Shown in pieces: positions 23,530-36,290 of a stretch of DNA of 64,000 bases. Under the pieces are notes generated by a model. It worked only from the letters and a program-made list of their open reading frames with translations, was not told where the DNA came from and ran no database searches. Every line of letters begins with the position of its first letter. Positions within the stretch are counted from its first letter, which is position 1. Source of the DNA: Luzula sylvatica (Eukaryota > Streptophyta > Magnoliopsida > Poales > Juncaceae). The stretch lies in assembly GCA_946800325.1 (NCBI GenBank), contig OX326958.1:31851314-31915313 (forward strand), given 5' to 3'. Made by a program: the position numbers and the translations under genes.

Positions 23530-24880
23530 CTTATATAGTAAACTAATAATTTCATATGAGCAAAAAAAATCTTATTTGTGAAAATAATATATTTAGAAAA
23601 ATTTGAATCGTGGAATCATTTGAGTGAATTTTTTTTCCTGCAATTCGACGAATCACTAGCGTTCGCACCTAAAATGACAGTAAATTGCTACAATGCGACT
23701 AAATTATACTCGTTGATGCAAAAGTCGACGATCAAAACAACACGACAAAATTATTAGTTCATATAATAAACTAATAATTTCATATAAACAAAAATAAATC
23801 TTATTTATGAACATAATATATTTCACATAATGAATTTTGTATGAACAAAAATAAATCTTATTTATGAAAATAATATATTTCTCATAATGAATTAATAATT
23901 TTAAAAAATTGAGTCGTTGAATCATTCTAGTGAATTTTTATCATGCAATTCGACGAATCACTAGCGTTCGCACCTAAAATGACAGGGAATTGCTACAATA
24001 GGACAAAATTAGACTCGTCGATGCAAAAATCAACGATCCAAACATTATGTCGATATTATTAGTTCATGTAATAATATATGAACTAATAATTTCATATGAG
24101 CAAAAATATATCTTATTTATGAAAATAATATATTTCACATAATGAATTTCATATGAGCAAAAATAAATCTTATTTATGAAAATAATATATTTCCCATAAT
24201 GAATTAATGATTTTAAAAAATTGAGTCGTCGAATCATTCAAGTGATTTTTTATCCTGCAATTCGACTAATCACTAGCGTTCGCACCTAAAATGGCAGTAA
24301 ATTACTACAATACGACGAAATTAGACTCGCCGATGCAAAAATCGACGATCCAAACAACACGATCAAATTATTAGTTCATATAATAACATAATAATTTCAT
24401 ATGACCAAAAATAATAAATCTAATTTATGAAAATAATATAGTTTGCATAATTAATTTCATAGGAGCAAAAATAAATCTTATTTATGAAAATAATATATTT
24501 CCATAATGAATTGATAATTTAAAAAAAATTGAATCGTAGAATCATTCGAGTGAAACTTTTTCTTGCAATTCGACGAATCACCGGCGTCCGCACCTAAAAT
24601 GGCCGTAAATTGCTACAATACGACGAAATGAGACTCGTCGATGCAAAAATCGGTGATCAAATCAATACGACGGAATTATTATTTTTTATAATAAACTAAT
24701 AATTTCATATGAGCAAAAATAAATCTTATTTACGAAAATAATTTAATAAATTTATAATTTTAAAAAAATGAGTCGTCGAATCATTCAAGTGAATTTTTTC
24801 CTTCAATTCGACAAATCACTAGCATTCGCACCTAAAATGGCAGCAAATGAAATTAGGCTCGTCAATGCAACAATCGACGA
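23530..24880. repeat. Minisatellite, ~310-bp unit, about 4.5 copies
   Basis: The marker CAATTCGAC occurs at about 23641, 23946, 24258, 24566 and 24804, giving spacings of 305, 312, 308 and 238. Each unit carries a short GC-richer block (AATCACTAGCGTTCGCACC) and one or two copies of a subrepeat ending AAATCTTATTTATGAAAATA. Copies are diverged but clearly homologous. No coding content. Confidence 0.9.
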
Positions 24881-25351
24881 TAGTAATAATTCCTCTTAAT
24901 GTGAAAAACATATACAGAATAAAGTAATAATTCAGTACAATAAATAAATGCATAATATACACAAAATTGGTGAACATGTATTGTTTCTTGCAATTAATCA
25001 TTATTATGAAAGTTATAAAAATATATTTATTCTTGCTCACTTGTCACGTGACAGTAACTAATGAATTGGGAAAAAAATGAGCAAGTACAATCATACATTA
25101 AAAAAAAATGTGATTTACATCAATTTTTTTCTTTTCAAAATACATCCCTTAATATAATCCACAATATAATGACATAGCAAACTAATGTAACAAAACCATG
25201 ATTTTCAACACTTCATAATAAAAAAGGATTAATTCATGACAAATCTTCTCAAATCCATTCCACGAGCCCACAAACACAAACTCATAATCCAATATTACAA
25301 AAACGAAAATGAAAACAAAACAAATCTAAGCCCTTAAAACATAAACATAAT
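24881..25351. other. 3' flank of the proteasome alpha-1 gene
   Basis: No gene was recognised. The sequence next to 25352 is probably the 3' untranslated region of the minus-strand proteasome gene. Confidence 0.5.
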
Positions 25352-26870
25352 TTAATCGCGTTCGCTAATAGCAGTGAGGTGCTCGTCGATTTCTTCTGTG
25401 GTTAAAACTCTAAATGCAGGATCTTTCGCTGCCACCACTCCTACCTACTCATCAAAATTAAAATAAATAAATAAGACAAAATTAATTTTATAATTATCCA
25501 CGTATGATAATTACCTCGATCTCGGTAGCTTTGAAATCTTCTTGCAGCACGGATTGCAAAGCAGATATCGCAGTCTGTAATGATAAACAAAGATTAAATG
25601 AAATTTGTTTTGAAATTGAGTAATTAATTAATTTATTTATTAATTGAAGGACCTGAACGGTCTCCTCGTAAGAGAGAGAAGGATCGTTCTTCATTTTCTT
25701 TTCGAGGAAGTTTATCGCTTCTTGCTCTTTCAACCCTGCACTCGTAGCCTGCAAAAATAAATTCAAATTTCAAATTTTGAAATTTGAAATTTGAATTTTG
25801 AAATATGAAATTTGAGGTACCTTGTGGCCGAAGAAATGGCCAGCTGGATCGCTTTTGAAGAGCTGAGGGCCCACCTCTTCATCGATACCAATTATCATAG
25901 AAACTGTAATAAAAAAAAATAAAAAAAATTATGTTACATATAAAATAAAGTGAAATTTGAATATTGAAAAGAATGAAAATAAAACATACCAATTCCAAGA
26001 GGCCTCATGTAGGCATGCTGTGTGTATACTTGTGCTTTGTCTGCAATCCTACAAAAATAAAAATAGAATGTTTTAAAATTTATCTAATTTATGCCACCGA
26101 GTCCATATTTTTATTGAAATTCAAAAAATGTGAAGTACCATTTAGCGAGAACTTCAGAAGGCATATCATAACCCCATTTGAACCGAAATTCTGCAGCTTC
26201 ATTTCTCGCTTGAGATACTAGTGACTTTGCATCAGCTATATACATCATATAAATATTCAAAATTAGTTATATTAATATGACGTTTTAATTTTCTTATTTG
26301 TCTACGTGATGAGTCCATATTTAGGAAAATTGGGTTAAGATTAGGGTTTAATTGCATAATTTGGGAAAATTAGGGTTTTAATTGCAAAATTGGGCTGAAA
26401 AGAAACCTGTCATGCCAGTAGCTAGCAAACCGAGATATTTGGTAATGGGAAAGAGATGACTGACACTGGTTTGATCCAATAGCTTGTCCTACAAAACCAA
26501 AATCAAATTATCCATTATGAATCATTAACTTAAAATTCATTTTTAGTGAATTTACAGAAAAATAAATAAGAAAAAGTGATTGGATTTCGAGTGAAAATGA
26601 AAATACTTACAGGGACCTTCTTCTGAGTAACAACACAAACTGAATCCTTTCCTCTTACTCCAATGGAGGTGACTCCAGCCGCTTTGACAGCCTTAAATGC
26701 ATACTCTAAACGAACCCAAATCGAAACACTAAATTAGCATCAAAGAATCCATTTTTGAGTTCCAAAAAACTAAATAGTAAGAAGAAGGCCATACCAACTT
26801 GGTAAAGACGACCCTCCGGCGAGAAGATGGTGATGTGGCGATCGTATCCAGCTCCAGTTCCTCTACTCAT
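25352..26870 (-). CDS. PAA: 20S proteasome subunit alpha type-6 (alpha-1)
   Basis: Nine exons on the minus strand: 26870-26795, 26705-26611, 26488-26407, 26235-26139, 26048-25990, 25903-25821, 25748-25653, 25574-25515 and 25444-25352. All junctions keep frame, giving 246 residues, the usual length of plant PAA. The N-terminus [20 protein letters not shown] followed by [13 protein letters not shown] contains the proteasome A-type signature (about residues 9-31). Later blocks include [47 protein letters not shown] and the C-terminus [13 protein letters not shown]. Alpha subunits are non-catalytic and form the outer ring that gates the 20S core in cytosol and nucleus. The gene looks intact, and its nearest neighbours are unrelated in function. 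Confidence 0.97.
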
Positions 26871-29800
26871 CTTCAATTACGTTGATTTCTCTCTCTTTTT
26901 TTTTGAGGGTTTTGAGATCTATAGAAAAGAAAAGAATTTTAGTACTTCTGCTTCTTCTTCTACTCCAAGAAATGCACAAGTGAGGAATAACATGGATTTC
27001 AAAATCCGGATTATAGAACCGGGATTTTAAGTTCTAGATTTACGAAATCATGGATTTTTTTGTTGGGATTTCTTTTCATGGAAAAATATAAATGGGCTTG
27101 ATTGTAGGTGAAAATTGGGCTAATGTTTAAAGTTATTAGAGATGAAATAATTGAGGATAGTTTAGCAAACCCTTCTTTCAAGAAACAATATTAATGAAAT
27201 AATTAGTGAAGTGACTTGCACAATGAACTCTTTTATGAAATGTACTTGAATATTATTTTTTTAAAAGGTATACTTGTACAATAAGTATACTTTTAAAATG
27301 TGATTTACATTCCCTATTCAACTATTTAGGGTTTAGGGTTAATGAATCAGGATTATGCTAAATGCTTGTTTTGTTTCCTTAAACAAGGCATATTTTGTGT
27401 AATTATATTTTCTTGATTGGTGCAAATGTACTTTTTTAATTTAAACATATTTAAATTTGCTATACCAAAACCCTCATATTTGTAAGAAAGACACATTCAA
27501 ATAGAAAAATCATTGCGAATTTAATTGTCCTACTCCCCCCTAGATTGATTTCCTATATTATACATGAAAATTGATGCATAAATGTATTGGTTTTAACAAA
27601 ATATATACAACTTAGAAGATTTTATTTATTAGAATATATATGGCATGCCAAGCTCATTTGCAATATGAAATTGGTGAATATCTTAGAAAATAAGTAAATA
27701 TATAAGCATGTAATTCTCAAGAAGGAAAGTATCTTTGGTGGTGTCAAGATTTATTAAAATAAACTCCAACAATAGCAAGGTTTAGTGCTTAATTTCTGGT
27801 TATAGTACCTTTTTAAATTCCTTAATTAATTGCATTGAAGTCCTTAATTGTATACTGCATCTCGAGATATAATCATATAAGCTGTGCTTGCCCACATGGC
27901 AAAGCTGTAATTTTGTTTTTTCTTTGCATTCTTATCAAAAGAGTAACCAATAACATGATTGCTTTACCTACAATACTTCTTTATGATCTCCATATATTTT
28001 AGTTTTTTTTTTACAAATTTATACACTAATATTAATTGGGAGCTGATATTTAAAATAATTTGCAAAAATAATGTTTTCTTCATTTCTTTTCCATTTTACT
28101 TCTCCTTATACTGATATATTTCTTTTCACCAAAATTTAGGGAAAATTGAATAGAACTAGGAGAATACTCGCGCTACGCAGCGAGGATGTTAATTATGTTT
28201 TTTATTGTAATATAAAGTACATATAAATATGATAATATTGATAATATCATTTCATAATATAATTATTTGAACTAATTTGTCTATGATTATGTATATGTTT
28301 TACAATTATTTTACATTATGATGACAAAAAAATTTATTTTTTTAATCAAATAATAACACTTATATTAATGTCATTTTATAATAAAAATATATGAGGTATA
28401 ACACGATTTTACAAAAAAAACATAACAACAAATATTATATCATTGTTGTTCACAATATTTCATACAATATCTAATGTAAAAAGAATGAATAATACAATAT
28501 ACGTAGTAACATATCATTAATTACATAGTACTAATAATTTGTTATGGATTCGAAATGCAATCAAAATTATAAATAATATCGAACTTAATAATGAAAGTAA
28601 TTTTATAAATAATATAAAAAATTAATTTAGCATAACATAAATATAAATTATTTTATATCATATGATTTTTTTTTAATTTTATATTTTTTCAAAATAACAT
28701 TATTATTTTATAAGTGTTTATAAATTTAAGAAATTATTTCGATGGATAATTTTTTTTATTTCTATTATTTTTCAAAAAAATTAATATTAAATTTGTTTGA
28801 TTAAAAACAAATATATAATCAACTTAGTATTATATGGTATTAATATAGTTATAATTTTTAAAATTAAATATTAATATTTAGAATTCTATTATGTAAATAA
28901 CATAATTACAATTTTATTTTGTAAAAATGCACTTTTTGCATTGTATTTTTTACATAATATTTTTACAAATTCAAATTATCGAAAATGACATGTATGAAAT
29001 ATGTTAATATGGATGTCAAAATAAAAATAAAATTAAAACGAATATATTTGATGAATTTTTAAAATTAAAATTCTAAAAATACTACTACGATATATTGTAT
29101 GTTTATAATATTAGATATTAAGTTATTAGTATTATATATATTTTTTTTTAATCTTCCATTGCATTCACATTTGATCATGTAATATTATGTGAAATGATAA
29201 ACAATTGAATAAACTTAGTTTAACATGAACCTAACCAATAATAATAGTCCATGTCAATAATATCTGATGATGTGGATTTCTAAGAATCCTTAAAACATAG
29301 TGTAAAATAAGGACACTTAAATGGCTATAAAGAAAAAATGTTCATAAAAAATCTATGATTAATCAATGGTCTAAATTTTGTCACATATTACAATCTAATG
29401 GTTAAAAAAAAAGTGATGATGTGGCACAAGAAAATTACACAGAGTTGGGTCTAAAATAAGGGTGTGGCTTGTGGGTAAATTGAACAACCTCTAAGTGCTC
29501 AATCCAGAAATTTGATATCAAAATATCATGACATTTTTTTTTAAGTGATTAAAAATATCATGACATTTTGGATCATTCTAATTACTTTTCCTTTGTTAGA
29601 TTAATGGGATTATCGAATACTAACTGTTTTAATAAACTTTGTAGTACTATAACTATAATTATACAAATTATGTAGGATTCTAATATTTAGACTAAGAAAA
29701 AGAAGAATGTAAGGGTGATAGGAAACATAAATCTTCCAAGATTATGCACACATGGATATTGTAGATCAAGTAGCCAATTGAAAAAAGAAAAGAAAATAAT

Positions 29801-31545
29801 CATGATAATTAATCTTAAGTTACTTAGTGGTAATTAACTAATGCATGTCAAGGATCCTGTCTAGGGTTAGGAGATCTGGGGGTATTGCCACGTCTCCCTG
29901 ACACGTGTTCCCCAAATGGTCCCATTTGTTGTCTTCTAACATGGTGCATGGTTTATAATTATATTATGTATTAAGGATATAGTTTACATGATGTATTAAC
30001 TAATTTAACTTCAATATATAATATATAATTAGTTAACACATGGAAATTAAGGATTGGCATTTGACAGAGTAACACTTGTACGTTGTACCCAAATTGGGTG
30101 ATGGGGGGCCTAATTAGCCAAATTGGGTGATGGGGGGCCTAATTAGCTTGAAGTTCCTAAGTAATGTCCCGAGTAGGTAAGTGAGTGTGTGTGTGTAGGG
30201 TGGGTGAGAGACATGAGCCCACGGCTTATTTGTCCTCTCATCCTCAAATTGCCATTTTTGGCTGCTCTCGTCCTGTGCATGCTTCGTTCACTTGGTGTGA
30301 ATCAAACTCCAAATTTATTGATAATAATGAATTTTGATTGAGGACTTACAAAATCTAACATAAGAAAGGCCGACGATTTTTGAGGATTTTGATTGGTAAG
30401 GCTTGTGCATGATTGATACATGTAAAAATGATCATCACTACTTTTTCGAAAAAGAAAGCAATGATATAGTATTCTTAAGAGCTCATATATGGAAACCCCC
30501 AGATCCACCACGCCATCCTCGATGTGGGGGGGCTATTTCCCATCTCCCAAAATTACACTCAAAAATGTATTAACCGTTAATTAAAATTAGTAATTTTGAT
30601 ACAATTGTATTAACCGATAATTAATTTTGAATTAACTGTCAATTGAAATTTGAATTAACAAACAATCGAAAATGTGGGGTGCAATTTGGAGAGATTTATT
30701 GGTACAAAACCCATGTTTTGTACGGATCGAGGATGGAATTGGATGTTTGAGGGGTCAAGTAAAATTACCCTATTCTTAATAGATGATTGAAGTGGCATAT
30801 GTTTGGAGCTTTATATTTGGAACCGAGCATGTGATAACTAAGGTGTTTAGGGTTAGGTCATGCATGGGTCCAGACATGGACATCGTCGACCCAACTAGGT
30901 GAGGGATGGCCATGCATGGCCTAGCTAGCAAGATCGAATCAAGACATACTGGCATGGTGATATGGAGTGATTTAGGGAATATTGCCTTTTTTCTGCTAAA
31001 TTCTATGCATGAGATCGAATCAAGTTGTTTATCCTTATCCTTTTTTCAACATTACCATGAAATTTTGTGTTTTCTTAAATTAATGGTCCGTTTTAAAATC
31101 CATTAACTCGATCGTATCCTTTGAGTATACTTAAGAGAAGGAGAAATACAAAGATTATACTTATTAAAAATGAAAAGATAACAAGGGGATTCATTCTCGG
31201 AGGAAGAAAGGATTGATAAAAGGTCCAAGTGAAAAGGTCCAGAAGCTAAGCTTTGGAACTTGAACCCTAATAGATGGCCATTGACCTGTAGAAATTTTGA
31301 TGATTTTGGTGTGCATTTTTGTTGTGGACAAGGCTGGAGTGATCCATTCGAGGGTATAAAAAAGTATTGATTGTTGAATAGTTTTTGATATTATTTTCAA
31401 AAGCATGCATATTAATGTGTAAATTAAAAAAAAAATGTAAAGTCTTAATAAGTTAATATATCTAATTGTATAATAAATGACAAGAGACACTTGCACAATC
31501 TAATATAAGAAGAAGAAAAAGTTCTATCCTACCCTATTTTTATCT
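26871..31545. other. Long AT-rich intergenic region, no gene recognised
   Basis: The first few hundred bases are the upstream region of the proteasome gene and include a telo-box-like TTTAGGGTTTAGGGTTAA at about 27325-27342. From about 28157 (CTAGGAGAATAC, then CGCGCTACGCAGCGAGG) to 29210 the DNA is almost featureless A/T. No exon with a known motif was found on either strand. Confidence 0.5.
30090..30147. repeat. Perfect 29-bp tandem duplication
   Basis: Two back-to-back identical 29-base units containing TTGGGTGATGGGGGGCC, at 30090-30118 and 30119-30147. Confidence 0.95.
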
Positions 31546-31807
31546 TGTCTTTTTTTTTTTGAAGAGAAAGGCAAGCGCGATACGCGTCCAGGCCCGGTCC
31601 TGAAATTTTGGAGGCCTGTGACGTAGTGTCAAGATAGTCCAAAATTACGAAATCATATCATATAATAATTAAAAAAAAAATTTAATTTAGAACTAAATAA
31701 ATATCCATAAAATTAAAGTCAAAATATTACAAAACATATAAATTTAGAACTAAATAAATATCCACAAAATTAAAGTCAAAATATTACAAAACACATAACT
31801 AACGTAT

Positions 31808-32584
31808 TCATTTAAATATCGCTCTTCTCGCATTTTTGGAGGCAAATATATCAATTAAATTTGCATAATCTAATTTTTGCGCGAAATCATTTTCAATTGA
31901 TAATATAGCTAATCCATTTAATCTTTCTTGTGACATGGTTGATCGAAGATAATTTTTTATTAATTTCAATTTCGAAAAACTCCTTTCGCCCGACGCAACC
32001 GTGACCGGAATGGTCAAAAGTACTCGATACGCAATCCACGAATTTGGATAACAATGTTTCATTGTTTCCAAATAATTGAGTATTTCAATTGGTTTTTTAA
32101 CTTCACTTGGCAAACCATTACCATCTTTAGGAAAATTAACAACACGATTCATCTCTCTTTTAATGGGACCTCTTTTTACTAATAACTCTCGAAATTGTTG
32201 GCTAATATCCCTCCAATTAACCGGATCATCGATATTAACCAAGTTTCCATTTTCACTAATCAAATTATTGTTTTCCTCCTCGTTAACCAAATTATCGTTT
32301 TCCTCCTCGTTAACCAAATTATCATTTTCCTCCTCATTATTCAAATTATCATTTCTCTCTTCGTTAACCAAATTATCGTTTTCCTCCTCGTTAACCAAAT
32401 TATCATTTTCTTCCTCTTCCTCGTTAACCAAATTATCATTTCCCTCGTAACTTGAACGTTCCGTTGAAGTATTAGTCATAATAAATCTATCCATGGCACC
32501 TCTTTGAGATTGAATAAAAGATTCTCGTCTTTGTTTGTTTTTTCTTTTTTCATTTCCCGACATAAAAATCCTTTTATTTCTCAT
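31808..32584 (-). CDS. Internally deleted hAT transposase with acidic N-terminal repeats
   Basis: An uninterrupted 258-codon frame starts at ATG 32584 ([20 protein letters not shown]). The frame is open further upstream, but that part is hydrophobic and unlikely to be used. The N-terminal half has about seven degenerate NDNLVNEEE repeats. It then reads [18 protein letters not shown] and [10 protein letters not shown], the start of the zinc-finger (TTF-type) hAT family, and jumps straight to the C-terminal dimerisation region with [40 protein letters not shown] and [14 protein letters not shown]. The catalytic core that should lie between is missing, so it cannot be an active transposase. It could still make a dimerising protein. 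Confidence 0.82.
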   Translation of the reverse strand: MRNKRIFMSGNEKRKNKQRRESFIQSQRGAMDRFIMTNTSTERSSYEGNDNLVNEEEEENDNLVNEEENDNLVNEERNDNLNNEEENDNLVNEEENDNLVNEEENNNLISENGNLVNIDDPVNWRDISQQFRELLVKRGPIKREMNRVVNFPKDGNGLPSEVKKPIEILNYLETMKHCYPNSWIAYRVLLTIPVTVASGERSFSKLKLIKNYLRSTMSQERLNGLAILSIENDFAQKLDYANLIDIFASKNARRAIFK

Positions 32585-32639
32585 AATTGTACCTATAATT
32601 ATAAAAAAAAATATACAATGATGGCTTATAAAGAGAATC

Positions 32640-33060
32640 AACAGATTCAACAGAGGCGAAATTCACAGAAATTGGGATTTGGGCGATTCAACAGAGGCGA
32701 AATTCAACAGAAATTGTGATTTGGGCAAAATTCAACATAAATTGGGATTTGGGCGATTCAACAGAAATTGGGCGATTCAACAGATTTGGGCGATTCAACA
32801 GATTCAACAGAGGCGAAATTCACATATTCAACAGAGGCGAAATTCAACATAAATTGGGATTTGGGCGATTCAACAGAAATTGGGCGATTCAACATATTCA
32901 CAGATTGAACAGAAATTCATTCAACAGAGTTCACAGAATCACATAATTGGGATTTGGGCGAAATTCAACAGAAATTGACGAAAATTAAACAAAATTCACA
33001 GATCCAATCACATAAATATCACACAAATTGGGCGAAATTGGGCAAAATTACAAGAAATTG
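32640..33060. repeat. Iterated subterminal motifs of the hAT element
   Basis: Units built from GGCGATTCAACAG, GGCGAAATTCAACA and AAATTGGGATTTGGGCGA recur irregularly ten or more times between the transposase start and the element's right end. Arrays of short subterminal motifs are typical transposase-binding regions in hAT elements. The binding role is inferred. Confidence 0.75.
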
Positions 33061-34039
33061 CGAAATTACACGAAATTGCAAGATAAATTGACGAAAATTA
33101 AAGATGATTACACGAAATTGAAGAGCAATTCGAAGTGGAGAGTGCCGCACGCAAATCCTGACGAAAATTCCGACGAAAATCCCGACGAAAATCACCGATT
33201 TTAGCGCAGTCGCAGTCGCAGCTAACGAAGAGGAGCTAAAATGGCCAAAATGAGCTCCTGTCATGGTGATGGATGGTGATGGAGGCCTCGCCTAGCCCTC
33301 GCCTAGCTCTCGCGTGTCCTAGCGCTCGCAGTCGCCTAGCCTAGCCTCGCAAAGTCGCAGTCGCCAGAGCACGGACGACGTAGGCGTAGCTTTTCTTCAA
33401 TCGCGCCCTCGCGTGCAGCTCGCGTGCAGTGCAGGAGCAGGAAAGTAAAGACGGTAAGCGGGCTGTGGATCCGGATTTTTAGCGGGTCGGATCGAATTAG
33501 TAATAGGTATAATTAATTTATAGGTAAAAAAGGGAGGCCTATGGGAAAGGGTGGCCTGTGACCTGGGCCAGCTGGGCCTAACCCCAGGGCCGGGCCTGTA
33601 CGCGTCCGGACCGATTTTTTTTATAAATAAAAGGAGAAATTACAACGTTCATTATTTACATATATCCTAGTGAAAAGTTAAAAGTAATGGGGTTCAATTG
33701 CTAATTACTACTAAGGATCCGCCACCGAATCACTAATTCCTTAATGCAACTTAACACTAACGCATGCATCCTTCATTTTTTTTGGAAGATACGGTTATTG
33801 CGTTCCTCCCAAATGGTCCAAATCGTTGCTAACCAAATGGTATCCCATCGTTTAGCCTCGACCACCGAAAGCTTAAGCCGATGCTCCTTCCAAAGGCTCA
33901 ACACGGATGATGCATTTATATTAATGGTAACGTCTATCTCCTTCCATAACACCCTTGTGAACGGACACCGCAAAAATAGATGATCGGCATCCTCCATGAC
34001 TTCCGAGCATAGAGCACAAGTCGGATCATACACTATTTT

Positions 34040-36210
34040 ATAATTGATTATAATTGAATGATTGAGATTAAAAGATTGTTGTTAATTAAAGAGTTTTAAT
34101 TAAATATCTTAACACAAGTTTTTTGATGAAAATTTTATAATGATTTAAATAGCGCCGCAATAGCACCGTTATAGTGCATATAACGACAAATATTTATAAA
34201 ATGCAATATCAAAATGTACTATATAACAACGCTATATTGTCGGTATAGCTTGCAATAACGGTGAACACACATGTAAATTGCAGTTCGAATGCTACAGACC
34301 GTTATATCGCAATTTAAAACGTTAAAATTTTGACGCATCCTCATTTGGAGGGTAAAATTGTAATTTCTTAATTTCCTCTCTCATAGCACTCTCATATCCC
34401 TCTCCGATATGTCTCTTTCCTTTCTCACCCTAATTTATTGCGGAGATCTCATTCTCTCGTTCTCGACCTCAAAGACAAGCACAATGACGGTGTTTTGTGA
34501 GGAATTTCTTCTTGGCCTTCTCTCTCTTCTTGTTCTTCTTCTTAATTATGTCATCTCTCTGTCTCTCTCTCTCGCATCCAAATTTATTTATCTGATAAAA
34601 TTAGATATTTGTTGCCATTTATATTTTTATATTAGCATTTATCAATTTTATCTATACACTAAAAAGACTATATATTTTATTCTTAAATTTGACCTCATTT
34701 ATTTATTGTTTAAAATACATCAAGTAACTATTATGTGGCAGATGCATGAATGAACATGTACTAGAATATAGAGGAAAAATGGCTTGGTTGAATATTTTAT
34801 ATGCATTTGGTATATACATAGATTAATACTTTGTATTAATTCTTTTTGACTTGGTATCATAATGCGAATACAATTATTCTTATGATGTTTATGGATATTA
34901 TTAAATATATTTTCGACATTGATTGTATTATGTTGTTGTTGACTAAGATCATTAATAAGTATCGACAGATTTTTAAAAAGTAAGGCAAAAATTCAAATTG
35001 TTGCTGAGGCATTCTATCACAAAATTGTCTTAGATTGATGATAAAAATATGATCTTATTTTGTAATTCATTTTGCAGTTTTCTCAATATTTCATACTCCA
35101 AAATGAGTATAAATAAATATAATAATGCTATCTTTCCTATTATTAATTAGATTTACTTTACTTTAAAGAAAATGATTAATTACTAATCTTAATGCAATAA
35201 ACTTAGGAGAGACAAATCCGGAAGAAAGAAAAAAAATGAACAAAATACAAATGAAAATGGACAGGACAATCAATTATTAAATGGACTAAAATAAATAAGC
35301 ACATGGAATTATTTTAGTATCCAAAATAATTTTTTATAAAAAATTATATCACATGACCCTCCCTTAAAGAAAAATAATTTTTGGATTCTTCTATATGAAG
35401 TTTCATAGAACTACCCCTTATCATAAAAACTAGCCAGTTTTTCTTGCCATTATTTTTCCAAACTTACTTACTTATTCTATATCATAATTTAAATCTTTTT
35501 GAACTATTTATTCAGCTATATTATTACATTTCAATAATAACATAATTTTTTTAATACTCGTTTGTTCAATATCATAATTAAAACTTTTTGAACTATTTAT
35601 TCAACTATATTATTGTATTTCAATAATAACATAAAAATTTTAATACTCGTTTATTCAATGTCATAATTAAAACTTTTGCAATTATAAATTCAAATTTATC
35701 ATATCCATGTACGGAACCAAGAGTTATTTATGATGGGGACCAAAACAACATTCTAAAAACATTTATTATTTTTCGATACAAATGCCATAGACAACCCAAA
35801 TCATAAAATGAGGAAGCGTCATGTTCATCCTTGATAAATAGAGTTAAATGTTCTCGTAAAAGAATCAAAATTTTATGTCATTTCGAATTGGTAGATCTGG
35901 ATGTAAATGTAAAACATATTCACACAAAATGGCCTATTTACGCTATTATTCAAAATCAAAACTTTTCAGAAAAGTATGATTATTTTAGCAATAAAAATGA
36001 CACATTACTCTTTGAAGTAAAAACATCAAAAGATAGAAAGTATGGACCACAGGGGATCATGCAAGAAAGAATCAAGAAGCAACTGGACAAGCGTGTCAGG
36101 GGAACTCTCTCACCAATTTAAGCCTTTTTGGTCATTGGCTCATATCTCTATTTAAGCCTTCATGCTCATTGGCTAATATCTCTACTTGATAGCCACTTCA
36201 ATTCTCTTTA
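34040..36210. other. Intergenic region and LAZY upstream region, no other gene seen
   Basis: AT-rich throughout. A block at about 35481-35560 is repeated at 35571-35640 (AACTATTTATTCA followed by TATATTATT). A 96-codon open frame at 35831-36121 matches no known family and lies where the LAZY promoter is expected. Confidence 0.45.
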
Positions 36211-36215
36211 ATCTA

Positions 36216-36223
36216 CATATAAA
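36216..36223 (+). promoter_or_regulatory. Probable TATA box of the LAZY/IGT gene
   Basis: CATATAAA lies about 70 bases upstream of the ATG at 36291 and is followed by a CT-rich leader. Confidence 0.45.
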
Positions 36224-36290
36224 CTCTCTCTAATTTTATATTTCATATCATTTTCATAAATCTCACTAGCCAAATTCTACTAGTGAAAGT

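Larger units (their letters stand above)
31589..33598 (-). mobile_element. hAT DNA transposon, 2010 bp, with perfect 8-bp target duplication
   Basis: The ends are CAGGCCCGGTCCTG on the left and, read inward from the right, CAGGCCCGGCCCTGG: terminal inverted repeats with one mismatch. Perfect 8-bp direct repeats TACGCGTC flank it (31581-31588 and 33599-33606), the hAT signature. It carries one minus-strand transposase-derived frame, a direct duplication of about 57 bp near 31684-31798, and iterated subterminal motifs at 32640-33060. It sits in the 3' region of a LINE, so it is the younger insertion. Confidence 0.93.
31550..34033 (-). mobile_element. 5'-truncated LINE tail, split by a hAT insertion
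   Basis: On the minus strand, 34033-33773 reads PTCALCSEVMEDADHLFLRC, then PFTRVLWKEI, and ends TIWTIWEERNNRIFQKK. This is the zinc-binding C-terminus of a plant L1-type LINE reverse transcriptase and it ends in a stop. A 3' untranslated region continues to 33607, is interrupted by the hAT element (31589-33598), and resumes at 31588. It ends in a poly(A) tail, seen as a T-run at about 31550-31560 on the plus strand. The 5' end is lost, so the copy is inactive. A LINE target duplication could not be defined with confidence. Confidence 0.8.

Noticed and set aside
35831..36121. 96-codon frame upstream of the LAZY gene as a separate gene
   Set aside because: It has no known motif and lies in the expected promoter, and its composition matches surrounding AT-rich DNA.
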